Source: Williamsia sp. 1138
GTDB taxonomy: Bacteria > Actinomycetota > Actinomycetes > Mycobacteriales > Mycobacteriaceae
Reading direction: 5' to 3'
Assembly: GCF_002095435.2 (NCBI RefSeq)
Contig: NZ_MJEJ02000050.1
Span: forward strand, 186,001 to 250,000
Length of the DNA: 64,000 nucleotides
The notes beneath the pieces are model-generated. The model was not told the origin of the DNA. It saw nothing but the letters and a program-made list of their open reading frames with translations, and did no database searches. The position numbers were made by a program, and so were the translations under genes. Shown here in pieces: positions 8,562 to 17,198 of this stretch (position 1 is the first letter of the stretch; each line of letters opens with the position of its first letter).

Positions 8562-10424
8562 CTACTCGACGGTGACGGACTTGGCCAGGTTGCGTGGTTT
8601 GTCCACGTCGTAGCCCCGGGCCTGGGCCACCGCAGCGGCAAAGACCTGCAGCGGCACAGTGGAAACCAGAGGCTGCAGCAAGGTGGGCACCTGCGGGATC
8701 CGGATCAGATGGTCTGCGACGTCGAGTACCGTGTCGTCGCCGTCCTCGGCGATGACGATCGTGGTCGCACCGCGTGCCTGGATCTCGCGGATGTTGCTGA
8801 CCATCTTCGAATGCAGCACCGCCCTGCCGGTCGGCGAGGGCATGACGATGATGACCGGGAGGTTGTCCTCGATCAGTGCGATGGGACCGTGCTTGAGCTC
8901 GCCCGCAGCGAATCCCTCGGCGTGCATGTATGCCAGCTCTTTGAGTTTGAGCGCACCCTCGAGTGCCACCGGGTACCCCACGTGCCGTCCCAGGAAGAGG
9001 ACGGTCGGGCTCGCGCTCAGGGAGCGGGCCAATTCCCGAACCGGTTCGACCGTCTCGAGCACCTTCTCGACCGCAGCGGGCATCGCCTCGAGAGCAGCGA
9101 ACTCACGGGCGACTTCGTCCGGGTACTTGGTTCCGCGCGCCTGCGCGAGCGCCAGCCCGACGAGGTACGTCGCGGTGATCTGAGCCAAGAAGCACTTCGT
9201 CGAGGCGACGCCGATCTCGGGCCCGGCGTGGGTGTAGAGCACCGCGTCGGACTCGCGCGGGATCTGGGCCCCATTGGTGTTGCAGATCGCCAGGACGCGG
9301 GCCTTCTGCTCTTTCGCGTGCCGGACCGCCTCCAAGGTGTCCGCCGTCTCACCGGACTGCGAGATGGCCACGACCAAGGTCGAGCGATCCAGAACCGGGT
9401 CGCGATACCGGAACTCGCTGGCCAGCTCGACCTCGACGGGAAGCCTCGTCCAGTGCTCGATGGCGTACTTCGACAGCAGCCCGGCGTGATAAGCGGTGCC
9501 GCAGGCAACGACGAAGATCTTGTCGATGTCGCGCAGATCCTCATCGGTCAGGCGCTGCTCGTCAAGGATGATCCGGCCGTTCTCGAAGTGCCCGAGCAGG
9601 GTGTCGGCAAGCGCCTGCGGCTGCTCGGCGATCTCCTTGAGCATGAAGTAGTCGTAGCCACCCTTTTCGGCGGCGGCGAGGTCCCAGTCGATGTGAAACG
9701 GCCTGCCGGGCTCTACATTGCCGGTGAAGTCCGTGATCTTGTAGGTATCGGCCGTGATCACCACCACCTGGTCCTGACCGAGCTCCACCGCTTCGCGGGT
9801 GTGTTCGATGAACGCGGCGACGTCCGAGCCGACGAACATCTCGTTCTCCCCGACGCCGACCACCAGCGGTGTCGAGCGCCGGGCGGCGACAATCGTGTCG
9901 GCATGATCGGCATGGGTGAACACGAGCGTGAACGCACCTTCGAGCCGGCCCAGCACCGCGTATGCGCTGCCGACGAAGTCACCCGCGGTCGGACCCGACG
10001 CGTACTGGAGGGCCATCAGATGGACCGCGACCTCTGTATCGGTGTCGGAGCTGAACTCGATACCGGCCTGCTCGACCTCGCTGCGCAGTGCGGCAAAGTT
10101 CTCGATGATCCCGTTGTGGACGACGGCGATCTTGCCGTCAATGCTGGTGTGAGGATGGGCATTGCGGTCGGTGGGGCGACCGTGGGTGGCCCATCGGGTG
10201 TGTCCCATGCCGGTCGTACCGGCGAACGCGTCCCGGCCGAGGGTCGCGAGCTCCTTGTCCAGATTCTCGAGCCGCCCGGCCTTCTTCTCCACCGCGGTGT
10301 GTCCGGCCCCGTCGAGAATGGCGACGCCGGCAGAGTCGTACCCGCGGTATTCCATCCGTCGCAGTGCCTCGACAACAATCTCGAGAGCATCGCGTTTGCC
10401 CACGTATCCGACGATTCCACACAT
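8562..10424 (-). CDS. glmS: Glutamine--fructose-6-phosphate aminotransferase (isomerizing)
   Basis: GlmS converts fructose-6-P and glutamine to glucosamine-6-P, first step to UDP-GlcNAc. After removal of Met the protein begins with the catalytic Cys (CGIVGYVGKRDA), an Ntn glutaminase domain (GHTRWATHG), followed by two SIS domains (ISQSGETADTLEA; VGYPVALEGALKLKELAYMH) and the C-terminal KPRNLAKSVTVE. Length 620 matches the family. ATG 10424 is fixed by the need for Cys2. It heads the minus-strand cluster running to tsaD. GlmM, acting two steps later, is also in this window (20757-22094). Confidence 0.98.
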   Translation of the reverse strand: MCGIVGYVGKRDALEIVVEALRRMEYRGYDSAGVAILDGAGHTAVEKKAGRLENLDKELATLGRDAFAGTTGMGHTRWATHGRPTDRNAHPHTSIDGKIAVVHNGIIENFAALRSEVEQAGIEFSSDTDTEVAVHLMALQYASGPTAGDFVGSAYAVLGRLEGAFTLVFTHADHADTIVAARRSTPLVVGVGENEMFVGSDVAAFIEHTREAVELGQDQVVVITADTYKITDFTGNVEPGRPFHIDWDLAAAEKGGYDYFMLKEIAEQPQALADTLLGHFENGRIILDEQRLTDEDLRDIDKIFVVACGTAYHAGLLSKYAIEHWTRLPVEVELASEFRYRDPVLDRSTLVVAISQSGETADTLEAVRHAKEQKARVLAICNTNGAQIPRESDAVLYTHAGPEIGVASTKCFLAQITATYLVGLALAQARGTKYPDEVAREFAALEAMPAAVEKVLETVEPVRELARSLSASPTVLFLGRHVGYPVALEGALKLKELAYMHAEGFAAGELKHGPIALIEDNLPVIIVMPSPTGRAVLHSKMVSNIREIQARGATTIVIAEDGDDTVLDVADHLIRIPQVPTLLQPLVSTVPLQVFAAAVAQARGYDVDKPRNLAKSVTVE

Positions 10425-10520
10425 AGTGCTACAGGGTACTTGCCCACTTCGGCAGGACAGAATCTCCAAACGTCAGCACGAAGTTCGTGATTCGAGATGA
10501 CACGAAATGATGTTGTGGGC

Positions 10521-10691
10521 TACAGTGAGCGAACTCTTGGAGTTCACGGGCGAGAGTCCGCGAGAGTCGAGGGGGATGCGTCGGTTGGGACGCCATCGAT
10601 ACGTTCGATCCGTATGTCCTCCACCACCGGTGGTCTCACACCCACCCACCAACCAGCGTCAAACGTCCACCGATTCGGTGGGCGTTTTTTT
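10521..10691 (+). ncRNA. Candidate structured small RNA with intrinsic terminator
   Basis: The 405-bp gap between divergent glmS and the esterase gene has no convincing protein gene. Reading + strand it has a possible -10 (TACAGT, 10521-10526) and then a run of hairpins: GAACTC/GAGTTC (10531-10545), GCGTC/GACGC (10578-10593), ATACG/CGTAT (10599-10615), the palindrome ACCACCGGTGGT (10623-10634), and finally a strong terminator hairpin with a seven-T tail (10663-10691). With glmS on the other strand, a + strand terminator here needs a + strand transcript of about 160 nt. I do not recognise an RNA family. Short open frames exist but have no ribosome site. Confidence 0.4.
10663..10691 (+). terminator. 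Rho-independent terminator
   Basis: Ten-base arms ACGTCCACCG (10663-10672) and CGGTGGGCGT (10676-10685) with a three-base loop and one G-U pair, followed by TTTTTTT. This is the clearest textbook terminator in the window and it faces + strand, upstream of the esterase gene. Confidence 0.85.
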
Positions 10692-10733
10692 GGCGTGCCT
10701 GCCGCGCCTGCCGCAACACGGCGTGGATGGCAA

Positions 10734-10762
10734 TTGACCCATTTCCCTTCTGTAACCAGTAT
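10734..10762 (+). promoter_or_regulatory. Putative promoter of the esterase/MprF-like operon
   Basis: TTGACC at 10734-10739 and CAGTAT at 10757-10762 are 17 bp apart, a SigA-like arrangement immediately after the terminator at 10663-10691. A transcript from here would have a leader of about 60 nt before ATG 10830. Confidence 0.45.
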
Positions 10763-10829
10763 TCCGCGCACTTAGCCGGTACCTTTTTCCTGCAGGCTCA
10801 ACGACGATCAAGGGCACCGAAGGACACGC

Positions 10830-12116
10830 ATGAACTGGCTGTGGGAAACATCGGTGCTCGACGGCTGGGTGCCGTGGACCATCTTGATCTTGGGGATCCT
10901 GGGACTGGCATGGCTGGTCCTGCTGTTCCAGAAGGTCTATCTCCTGTATGTGGTCCCCCTGGCGGCAGTCGTATCGATATTGCTGGTGGTCCTGGCCAAG
11001 TGGCTCATCGAAGACGTGTGGAAACTGTTCGCCGATCCGATACCGCTCAACTGCTACATCTGGGGCGGACTCGCGGTGTTCGCGATCCTTCTCCTCGTCC
11101 CTCGGCTGATCCGGGGTAGCGGCGTCTTCGGCCGGATCATCACGGTGCTGGCAACGGTGTTCGCCGTGACGATGGCTTTTTCGCAGATCAACGAACATTT
11201 CAGCGAGTATCCGACGGTCGGGTCGGTGGTCGGGATCAGCAACGTCAAGACGATCTCCCTCGAGGAAGCCCGCAACAACGACATCAAGACCGTCGAATTG
11301 AGCCAGTGGAAGAAGCCGAGCAGCCTGCCCGCCGAGGGTGCGGTCATCACCGCACCGATCCCCGGTGCGACCTCGAACTTCAATGCCCGCCCCGCAAAGA
11401 TCTACCTGCCGCCGGCGTACTTCACCGAGCCGCGTCCACTGCTCCCGGTGCTGGTCCTGATGGCCGGACAGCCAGGATCTCCGGAGGACTGGCTCGTCGG
11501 CGGCCGACTCACCCAGACCATGGATCAGTACGCCGCCGCGAACGAGGGACTCTCACCCATCGTGGTGGTCGCCGACGCCACCGGCGACGAACTCGCCAAT
11601 CCGCTCTGCATGGACTCGAAACTCGGCAATGTGGCCACTTACCTGGCCAAAGACGTTCCCGAGTGGACCAAGGCGAATCTCCAGGTCGACTCCGACGCCA
11701 AGGCGTGGGCAATCGGAGGCCTGTCCTATGGCGGCACGTGTTCGCTGCAGATGACCACCAACTACCCCGAGATCTACCCGACGTTCCTCAATATGTCCGG
11801 GCAGCTGGAGCCGACCCTCGGCGACCGCAAACGCACCGTCGACCAGGCCTTCGGCGGCGACGCAGCGAAGTTCACGGCCGTCAATCCGATGGACATCATG
11901 AAAACAAAGCAGTTCCCCGGGGTCGCAGGCGCATTTGTCGTCGGAAAAGACGACGCCGAGTACCGGCCAGGCCTCACCCAGGTCTTCCAGGCGGCGCAGG
12001 CGGCGGGGATGGACGTGCATCTCGACACCGTCCCGGGCGGGCATTCGTTCGCGGTCTGGTCGGCCGGACTCAAACTCGAGATGCCGTGGCTCGGCAAACG
12101 CCTGGGTTTGCCGTGA
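10830..12116 (+). CDS. Membrane-anchored esterase (alpha/beta hydrolase), possible aminoacyl-lipid hydrolase
   Basis: A 428-residue protein. The first ~120 residues contain about four membrane segments (WTILILGILGLAWLVLLF, LYVVPLAAVVSILLVVLA and so on). The rest is an esterase-D-like alpha/beta hydrolase with nucleophile elbow GGLSYGGTCS (Ser299) and a catalytic His in PGGHSFAVW (His405). GAAGGACACGC precedes ATG 10830. It is 109 bp upstream of the MprF-like gene on the same strand. In Corynebacterium and Enterococcus, hydrolases that remove amino acids from aminoacylated phosphatidylglycerol are encoded next to the synthase; by context this could be such an enzyme. A trehalose mycolyltransferase-like or other esterase role cannot be excluded. 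Confidence 0.8.
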   Translation: MNWLWETSVLDGWVPWTILILGILGLAWLVLLFQKVYLLYVVPLAAVVSILLVVLAKWLIEDVWKLFADPIPLNCYIWGGLAVFAILLLVPRLIRGSGVFGRIITVLATVFAVTMAFSQINEHFSEYPTVGSVVGISNVKTISLEEARNNDIKTVELSQWKKPSSLPAEGAVITAPIPGATSNFNARPAKIYLPPAYFTEPRPLLPVLVLMAGQPGSPEDWLVGGRLTQTMDQYAAANEGLSPIVVVADATGDELANPLCMDSKLGNVATYLAKDVPEWTKANLQVDSDAKAWAIGGLSYGGTCSLQMTTNYPEIYPTFLNMSGQLEPTLGDRKRTVDQAFGGDAAKFTAVNPMDIMKTKQFPGVAGAFVVGKDDAEYRPGLTQVFQAAQAAGMDVHLDTVPGGHSFAVWSAGLKLEMPWLGKRLGLP

Positions 12117-12225
12117 ACTAGGCAATTATTCTCCTCAGACGCGACATTTCACACACCGATCGCATACCCCCCACCCCGCACAGCGAGTCACAGCTCGCAC
12201 GTCCGGCAACCACCGAAAGGCGCCG

Positions 12226-14361
12226 ATGAGCACGACCGACACCCCCAGCGAGGCACCCCCGTCCGAGCCGGCGGCGGCCCCATCGCCCGTCGCGAAGGTG
12301 TTCGGTGCCATCAGCTGGACCGCACGCAAGGTGCCGTTCACGACCACCGTCGTCGTGGCGATCATCGTCATCGGCATCATCACCGGTGCCCTGTGGGAGA
12401 CGGTCGGCGACAAGAGCTGGTTCAACGACATCGCGTACGGCTACCCACCCCTGACCGAGAGCAAATGGTGGACGCCCCTGTCGGGCATGTTGTTCAAGTC
12501 CAGCCCGCTCAGCTACCTCTTCATCACTCTTCTGTTCGCGGTCTTCGTGGGTTGGAGTGAGTGGCTCCTGGGCACGGTCAGGGTCGCGATCGTCACCATC
12601 GCGGGACAGCTCATCGGTGTGCTCGGTGCCATCGCGTTCATCGCGATCTTCCGCCCGACGAGCTGGGCCTGGGTCGATCACCTCGCCGAGGTCCGCGACG
12701 TGGGCGTCACCACCGCCATCGTCGCCGCGATCGCCGCAGCAAGCGCCACGCTCAAGTCGCCGTGGCGTCTACGGGTCCGGGCCGTTCTCCTTGCCTACGT
12801 GGCCATCTCGTTCCTGTTCGAAGGCAAGCTGGCGGACGTGACCCACCTGATCGCGGTGGTGGTCATGCTGATCATCGGCGAGCGGTTCTTCAGCAAGAGC
12901 GAGTCCGGCGTCATGCCTCGTACCCGCCAAGAAATCCGGATGATCAGCTTCATCGGCCTGGTCTTGATCGCAGTGGTCAACATCGCGGTCGCGGTGTTCC
13001 CAGGCGACGGGCCGTTCGGGCCGACCGACTCGAACGACAGCCTCAGCTGGGGTTCGATAGTCAGCGTCCTGATCGTGTTGCTCATCGCCGACCAGCTCCG
13101 CCGAGGCCGTAAATGGGCCTGGTGGGTCACCGTCGTCTACGGTCTGCTGTACATCGCCCTGCTGGTCCTGGTCCTCATTGCCGTGATCACCTCGAGTTTC
13201 GAGGGCAAGGGCGCCGTCACCGTCGGTACCGGGCTGCTGTGGATCGTGGAGCTGACCCTGCTGTTCGGCGGTCGCTATGCGTTCATGGTCCCGTTGAACA
13301 GCCGGAAAGCCATGGCAGGTATGGGCGGGTCGAACCCCGCAGAACAGGTACGCAGCCTACTCAAGAAGTACGGCGGCAGCACCATGAGCTGGATGATCAC
13401 CTGGGAGAACAACCAGTACGCGTTCACCAAGGACGGTGAAGGTGTGATCGGTTACCAGCGTCCCGCCGGGACCGTGCTCGCGTTGGCCGATCCCGTCTGC
13501 GCACCCGAAAAACTCGAGGAGACCATCCGGGAGTTCACCGACATGGCCGAGAACAGTGCTCGTATCCCATGCTGGTTCTCCGTCAGTGAGGCCACCGCCT
13601 CCATCGCCCGCGACATGGGTTGGCGAACCCTGCAGATCGCCGAGGACACGATCATCGACCTGCCGACGCTGGCCTTCAAAGGAAAGCCCTGGCAGGACAT
13701 CCGATCGGCTCTCAACCGGGCGAAGAAAGAGGGCATCACCTTCAAACTGACGACCCTGAAAGACGAGCCCTTCGCAGTGGTGGCCCAGGTGCGGGCGATC
13801 TCCGAGGAATGGGTCGGCGACAAGGGACTGCCTGAGATGGGGTTCACACTCGGCAGTGTCGAAGAGGCGTTGGATCCCGAGGTCCGGGTTGCCCTGGCCA
13901 TCGACGACACCGGGTCGGTGCACGGAGTGTTGTCGTGGCTGCCGGTCTTCGGTGGCGGTGACACCATGCGCGGCTGGACCCTCGACGTGATGCGACGCCG
14001 CGACGACGGCTTCCGGCCGTGTATCGAGTTCCTCATCGCCAGTTCGGCCCTCGCGTTCAAAGCCGAAGGCGCCGAGATCCTCTCGCTGTCGGGCGCACCG
14101 CTTGCACGAGCGGAGGACGATACCAGCGAGGTCGTGGCGATGGACCGGATGCTCGACATGATGGGCGCCGCAATGGAGCCCTTCTACGGCTTCCGGTCGC
14201 TGCACGCGTTCAAGATGAAGTTCCAGCCCCGCTACGAACCGGTCTACATGTGCTTCCGGGACGAGGGTGACCTACCGCGCATCGGGGTGGCTCTCACCCG
14301 CGCCTATCTTCCCAACGCCACCCCCGGTCAGATGATCAAACTCGCAACCACCAGGGAGTAG
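12226..14361 (+). CDS. MprF-like aminoacyl-phosphatidylglycerol synthase (DUF2156)
   Basis: A 711-residue membrane protein. The N-terminal ~360 residues hold several membrane helices; the early YGYPPLTESKWWTPLSGML segment resembles the rhomboid-like N-terminus of actinobacterial MprF homologues. From about residue 375 a soluble DUF2156 (dupli-GNAT) domain follows: SWMITWENNQYAFTKDGEG, GTVLALADPVCAPEK, and a C-terminal FKMKFQPRYEPVYMCF. Such domains move an amino acid from aminoacyl-tRNA to phosphatidylglycerol or another lipid. Unlike mycobacterial LysX there is no fused LysRS domain. ATG 12226 is preceded by GAAAGG. It is followed after 8 bp by the DUF2254 gene. The amino acid used is unknown; the neighbouring AlaRS-like gene suggests alanine. 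Confidence 0.85.
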   Translation: MSTTDTPSEAPPSEPAAAPSPVAKVFGAISWTARKVPFTTTVVVAIIVIGIITGALWETVGDKSWFNDIAYGYPPLTESKWWTPLSGMLFKSSPLSYLFITLLFAVFVGWSEWLLGTVRVAIVTIAGQLIGVLGAIAFIAIFRPTSWAWVDHLAEVRDVGVTTAIVAAIAAASATLKSPWRLRVRAVLLAYVAISFLFEGKLADVTHLIAVVVMLIIGERFFSKSESGVMPRTRQEIRMISFIGLVLIAVVNIAVAVFPGDGPFGPTDSNDSLSWGSIVSVLIVLLIADQLRRGRKWAWWVTVVYGLLYIALLVLVLIAVITSSFEGKGAVTVGTGLLWIVELTLLFGGRYAFMVPLNSRKAMAGMGGSNPAEQVRSLLKKYGGSTMSWMITWENNQYAFTKDGEGVIGYQRPAGTVLALADPVCAPEKLEETIREFTDMAENSARIPCWFSVSEATASIARDMGWRTLQIAEDTIIDLPTLAFKGKPWQDIRSALNRAKKEGITFKLTTLKDEPFAVVAQVRAISEEWVGDKGLPEMGFTLGSVEEALDPEVRVALAIDDTGSVHGVLSWLPVFGGGDTMRGWTLDVMRRRDDGFRPCIEFLIASSALAFKAEGAEILSLSGAPLARAEDDTSEVVAMDRMLDMMGAAMEPFYGFRSLHAFKMKFQPRYEPVYMCFRDEGDLPRIGVALTRAYLPNATPGQMIKLATTRE

Positions 14362-14369
14362 CCGCAGCG

Positions 14370-15770
14370 ATGCGGGTGGTCGCCGATCTCGGCAGACTCA
14401 TCGCCGACCGGGTGCGGTGGCGCCGTACCAAACGCCGGCTGGGCTCTGTACGGATCTGGCGACTGCCCGTGATGCTGATCTTCCTCGCCGTGGTGATGAC
14501 GGGGGTCTTCGGCGCCATCGACAACGCGACGGCGGCCGACGCCGTCGACACGGGCACCATGGCCACCCTGCTCAGCGCCATCGCGGGTGGGATGATCACC
14601 CTGACCGGTCTGGTCTTCACCGCCACGACGCTGGCGATGCAGTTCGGTGCGACCCAGGTCTCGGTGAGGGTGGTTCCTGTCCTGCAACAGGACCCGATCA
14701 TGCGGTGGTCCAACGGGCTGTTTCTGGCGACCTTCGTCTATTCACTGATCGTGGCGTCTGACATGGCATCCGACGACAACCGCGCGCCGATCGCATCGGG
14801 CGCTTTTGCGCTGTTCCTCGCCTTCGCGAGCGCGATCATGTTCGTCGTGCTCGTCAGCAAAGTCGGCCGAATCCTGAACTCCACCAGGTTGCTCCGCTGG
14901 ATCGCCGACGAAGGGCACAAGACGATCAAGCGGACGTTCATCGACGCGTCCTCGGATCCGGCCGCCGCAGCCGTCGCAGCGCCGTCCCCGTCGTACGGAA
15001 CCACGGACCCCGGCGCCCCGATGACGCTCGTGCGGCTGCGACGGCTCCCGAGCAAGGGGCGCGTACTCGTGGCGATCAATTTGCCGCAGTTGCAGCGCCT
15101 CGGAACGCGTTGGGGCGTGCAGCTCGACGTCTTGCCCCGCATCGGAGACTTCGTGGCCTACGAGGCTCCGTTGTTCGCGGTGTACGGGGTCTCCGACGAT
15201 CTCAACGAGATCAGGCAGCGGCAGCTCCTGGCGACCATGTGTTTCGGCGACGCCCACCGGCCGGCGGTCAGTCCGTCGGCGGCTCTGCAGGCCATCGTGG
15301 ACGTCGCCCTCAAGGCCTTGTCTCCCGCCATCAACGACCCGGGCCGCGCCGTCCAGGCCATCGACCACCTCGAAGACCTGCTGCTCCTACTGGCCCCGCG
15401 GGTGCGCACCGACCGGACCCTCGAAGTGATGTCACGGGTGCACGGGTACCGACGGACCTGGAACGACTACGTTTCACTCGCCACCGATGAGATCCGGCAT
15501 TTCAGCACCAATTCGACACAGGTCCAGCGCAGGCTGCGGGCGCTCCTGCTGACGCTTCAGGCCAGCACACCGCAGGCCCAGCATCCACCCCTGGTGGAAC
15601 GGATCGCCGCACTCGATCAGCAGGTCCGCACCGAGTGGAAGACCGATCTCGATATCCGGCTCGCGAGCGTCGCCGACCCGCAGGGCCTCGGCTCGGAGTC
15701 CGGCAGCCAGTCGCCCACCACCGCCCCCGACCAGACCGACAATCCGGATCCCGGAGCCAGCCCGGGTTGA
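14370..15770 (+). CDS. DUF2254 family membrane protein
   Basis: A 466-residue protein with four predicted membrane segments in the first ~190 residues (MLIFLAVVMTGVFGAI; the segment around ATLLSAIAGGMITLTGLVFT; FLATFVYSLIVAS; GAFALFLAFASAIMFVVLV) and a cytoplasmic C-terminal region containing ALKALSPAINDPGRAVQAID, the best-conserved part of DUF2254. Function of the family is unknown. ATG 14370 is 8 bp after the MprF-like stop, so the two are almost certainly co-transcribed. The C-terminal ~35 residues are low-complexity (Ser, Pro, Asp). Its stop codon lies in a hairpin shared with the convergent AlaRS-like gene. Confidence 0.85.
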   Translation: MRVVADLGRLIADRVRWRRTKRRLGSVRIWRLPVMLIFLAVVMTGVFGAIDNATAADAVDTGTMATLLSAIAGGMITLTGLVFTATTLAMQFGATQVSVRVVPVLQQDPIMRWSNGLFLATFVYSLIVASDMASDDNRAPIASGAFALFLAFASAIMFVVLVSKVGRILNSTRLLRWIADEGHKTIKRTFIDASSDPAAAAVAAPSPSYGTTDPGAPMTLVRLRRLPSKGRVLVAINLPQLQRLGTRWGVQLDVLPRIGDFVAYEAPLFAVYGVSDDLNEIRQRQLLATMCFGDAHRPAVSPSAALQAIVDVALKALSPAINDPGRAVQAIDHLEDLLLLLAPRVRTDRTLEVMSRVHGYRRTWNDYVSLATDEIRHFSTNSTQVQRRLRALLLTLQASTPQAQHPPLVERIAALDQQVRTEWKTDLDIRLASVADPQGLGSESGSQSPTTAPDQTDNPDPGASPG

Positions 15771-15788
15771 GCCGGCAGCACCGGCTCA
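15768..15788. terminator. Bidirectional hairpin containing both convergent stop codons
   Basis: TGAGCCGG (15768-15775) and CCGGCTCA (15781-15788) form perfect eight-base arms with a five-base loop. The first three bases are the DUF2254 stop TGA and the last three are the complement of the AlaRS-like stop TGA. There is no T-run on either strand, so termination efficiency is uncertain. Confidence 0.5.
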
Positions 15789-17198
15789 GTCGGCGGCGGC
15801 CCCGAGCTTCGTCGAGGCTTGCGAACGAGCACGCTGCGCCTCGATCTCCGAATCGAACTCCGCTCGCCAATTCACGGTCATCGGCAGCCCGCGGGTCACG
15901 GCTTCCTCGGCGGACAACTCGACCGGGAACCCGAACGTGTCGGACAACTTGAACAGATCCTTGCCGGTCACCGTCTCACCGGTCTTGCCCAGCCGCTTGA
16001 GTTCACGCAGGCCCTTGCCAAGAGTCCGGCGGAACGACCGCTCCTCTTTCTCCAGTACCTCGATCACGTTCTCGCGCCGCTCGGCGACCTCTGGGTATGC
16101 GTCGGTGTAGAGATCCGCGACCACCGGCACGAGCTGCGTCAGCAGTTTGTCCTGGACGCCGAGTTGGTGGGCGAACCGGATCGCCCGGCGCACCAGCCGG
16201 CGCATCACGTATCCCTGTTCCTTGTTCGACGGCACCACGCCGTCCACCGCGAGGAAGACCGCGCCACGGATGTGGTCGGCGATGACCCGCATCGCCACGG
16301 TGTTGTCGTCGTACCCGACCCCGGACAATTCCTCGATCTTCTGCACGATCGGCCACAGCAGACTGATCCGGTACACATCAGGACTGTCGATGGAGGCGGC
16401 CGCGATCCGTTCGAGGCCACCGCCGTAATCGACGTTGAGCTTGGGCAACTCGGCGAAGCCCTCTACTGTCTTCGCGTATTGCATGAAGACCGAGTTGCCG
16501 ATCTCCATGTACTGCCCACCGTCGGAGTTCTGATGTGGGTACCGACCGAACGCGGTGTCGTGCTCGACCTGCGGGAAGTAGTAGAAGACCTCGCTGTCGG
16601 GTCCACCGGGATCGCCGACCGGCATCGTCTCCGGTCCCCCGGACCGCGACCACCAGTTCTTGTCGCTGTAGTACGCGATCCGCGCTCCCTGGTTGCCGAC
16701 CTCATTGCCGTGTTCTTCGGTCAGCAACACCACCCGGTCGGCGGAAACCCCCGCCTTGGTGAACAATTCGGTCCAGATGTCGGCACTCTCGTCGTCCCGC
16801 GGGATCCCGTTCTCGGGATCACCCGAGAACACGGTCACGTAGATGCGATTCGGGTCGAGACCGACGATCTCGGTGAGGAAATGCCAGAACAGCGGAATCT
16901 GCTCACTCTTGAAGTAGTCACCGAGACTCCAGTTCCCGAGCATCTCGAAGAACGTGGTGTGCCGGTTGTCGCCCACCTCTTCGATGTCCTGCGACCTCAG
17001 GCACGTCTGCGAGTCCGCGAGTCGCTTCCCCGCGGGATGTTCGGCGCCGAGCAGATACTTGAGCAGCGGCTGCATTCCGCTGCCCGTGAACAGCGTGGTC
17101 GGGTCGTCTTTGGGCACAAGCGGTGCGCGGGGAATCACGGTGTGACCGCGTTCGGTCATCAAGGTGAGATAGGCACTGCGGATCTCATTGGCATCCAT
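15786..17198 (-). CDS. Catalytic-only alanyl-tRNA synthetase homologue (no editing or C-Ala domain)
   Basis: 470 residues, about half of a normal AlaRS (~880). It retains class II motif 1 (around LFTGSGMQPLLKYLLG), motif 2 (RHTTFFEMLGNWSLGDYFKS, residues ~79-98) and motif 3 (NVDYGGGLERI), in which the Asp that contacts the alanine amino group in E. coli AlaRS is kept (Asp257 here). The tRNA-recognition part (DHIRGAVFLAVDGVVPSNK, GYVMRRLVRRAIRFAHQLG) is also present. The protein stops where the E. coli 461-residue active fragment stops, so the editing (SerX) and DHHA1 domains are missing. A full-length housekeeping AlaRS is presumed elsewhere. It is convergent with the MprF-like/DUF2254 genes, suggesting a role in supplying alanyl-tRNA for lipid alanylation, or an amino-acid-activating role without tRNA. 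Confidence 0.85.
   Translation of the reverse strand: MDANEIRSAYLTLMTERGHTVIPRAPLVPKDDPTTLFTGSGMQPLLKYLLGAEHPAGKRLADSQTCLRSQDIEEVGDNRHTTFFEMLGNWSLGDYFKSEQIPLFWHFLTEIVGLDPNRIYVTVFSGDPENGIPRDDESADIWTELFTKAGVSADRVVLLTEEHGNEVGNQGARIAYYSDKNWWSRSGGPETMPVGDPGGPDSEVFYYFPQVEHDTAFGRYPHQNSDGGQYMEIGNSVFMQYAKTVEGFAELPKLNVDYGGGLERIAAASIDSPDVYRISLLWPIVQKIEELSGVGYDDNTVAMRVIADHIRGAVFLAVDGVVPSNKEQGYVMRRLVRRAIRFAHQLGVQDKLLTQLVPVVADLYTDAYPEVAERRENVIEVLEKEERSFRRTLGKGLRELKRLGKTGETVTGKDLFKLSDTFGFPVELSAEEAVTRGLPMTVNWRAEFDSEIEAQRARSQASTKLGAAAD

Noticed and set aside
7232-8575. 447-residue + strand frame opposite nnr
   Set aside because: Shadow of the bifunctional hydrate repair gene; no domain pattern.
8544-10490. 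648-residue open frame on + strand opposite glmS
   Set aside because: Shadow of glmS: Asp/Arg/Val/His-rich, no recognisable domain.
10425-10500. glmS ribozyme/riboswitch upstream of glmS
   Set aside because: The leader looks very short and no glmS ribozyme core is visible; that class is known mainly from Firmicutes.
10497-10775. 92-residue open frame on + strand before the esterase gene
   Set aside because: It runs through the intrinsic terminator, has no ribosome site and low-complexity composition; a structured RNA explains the region better.
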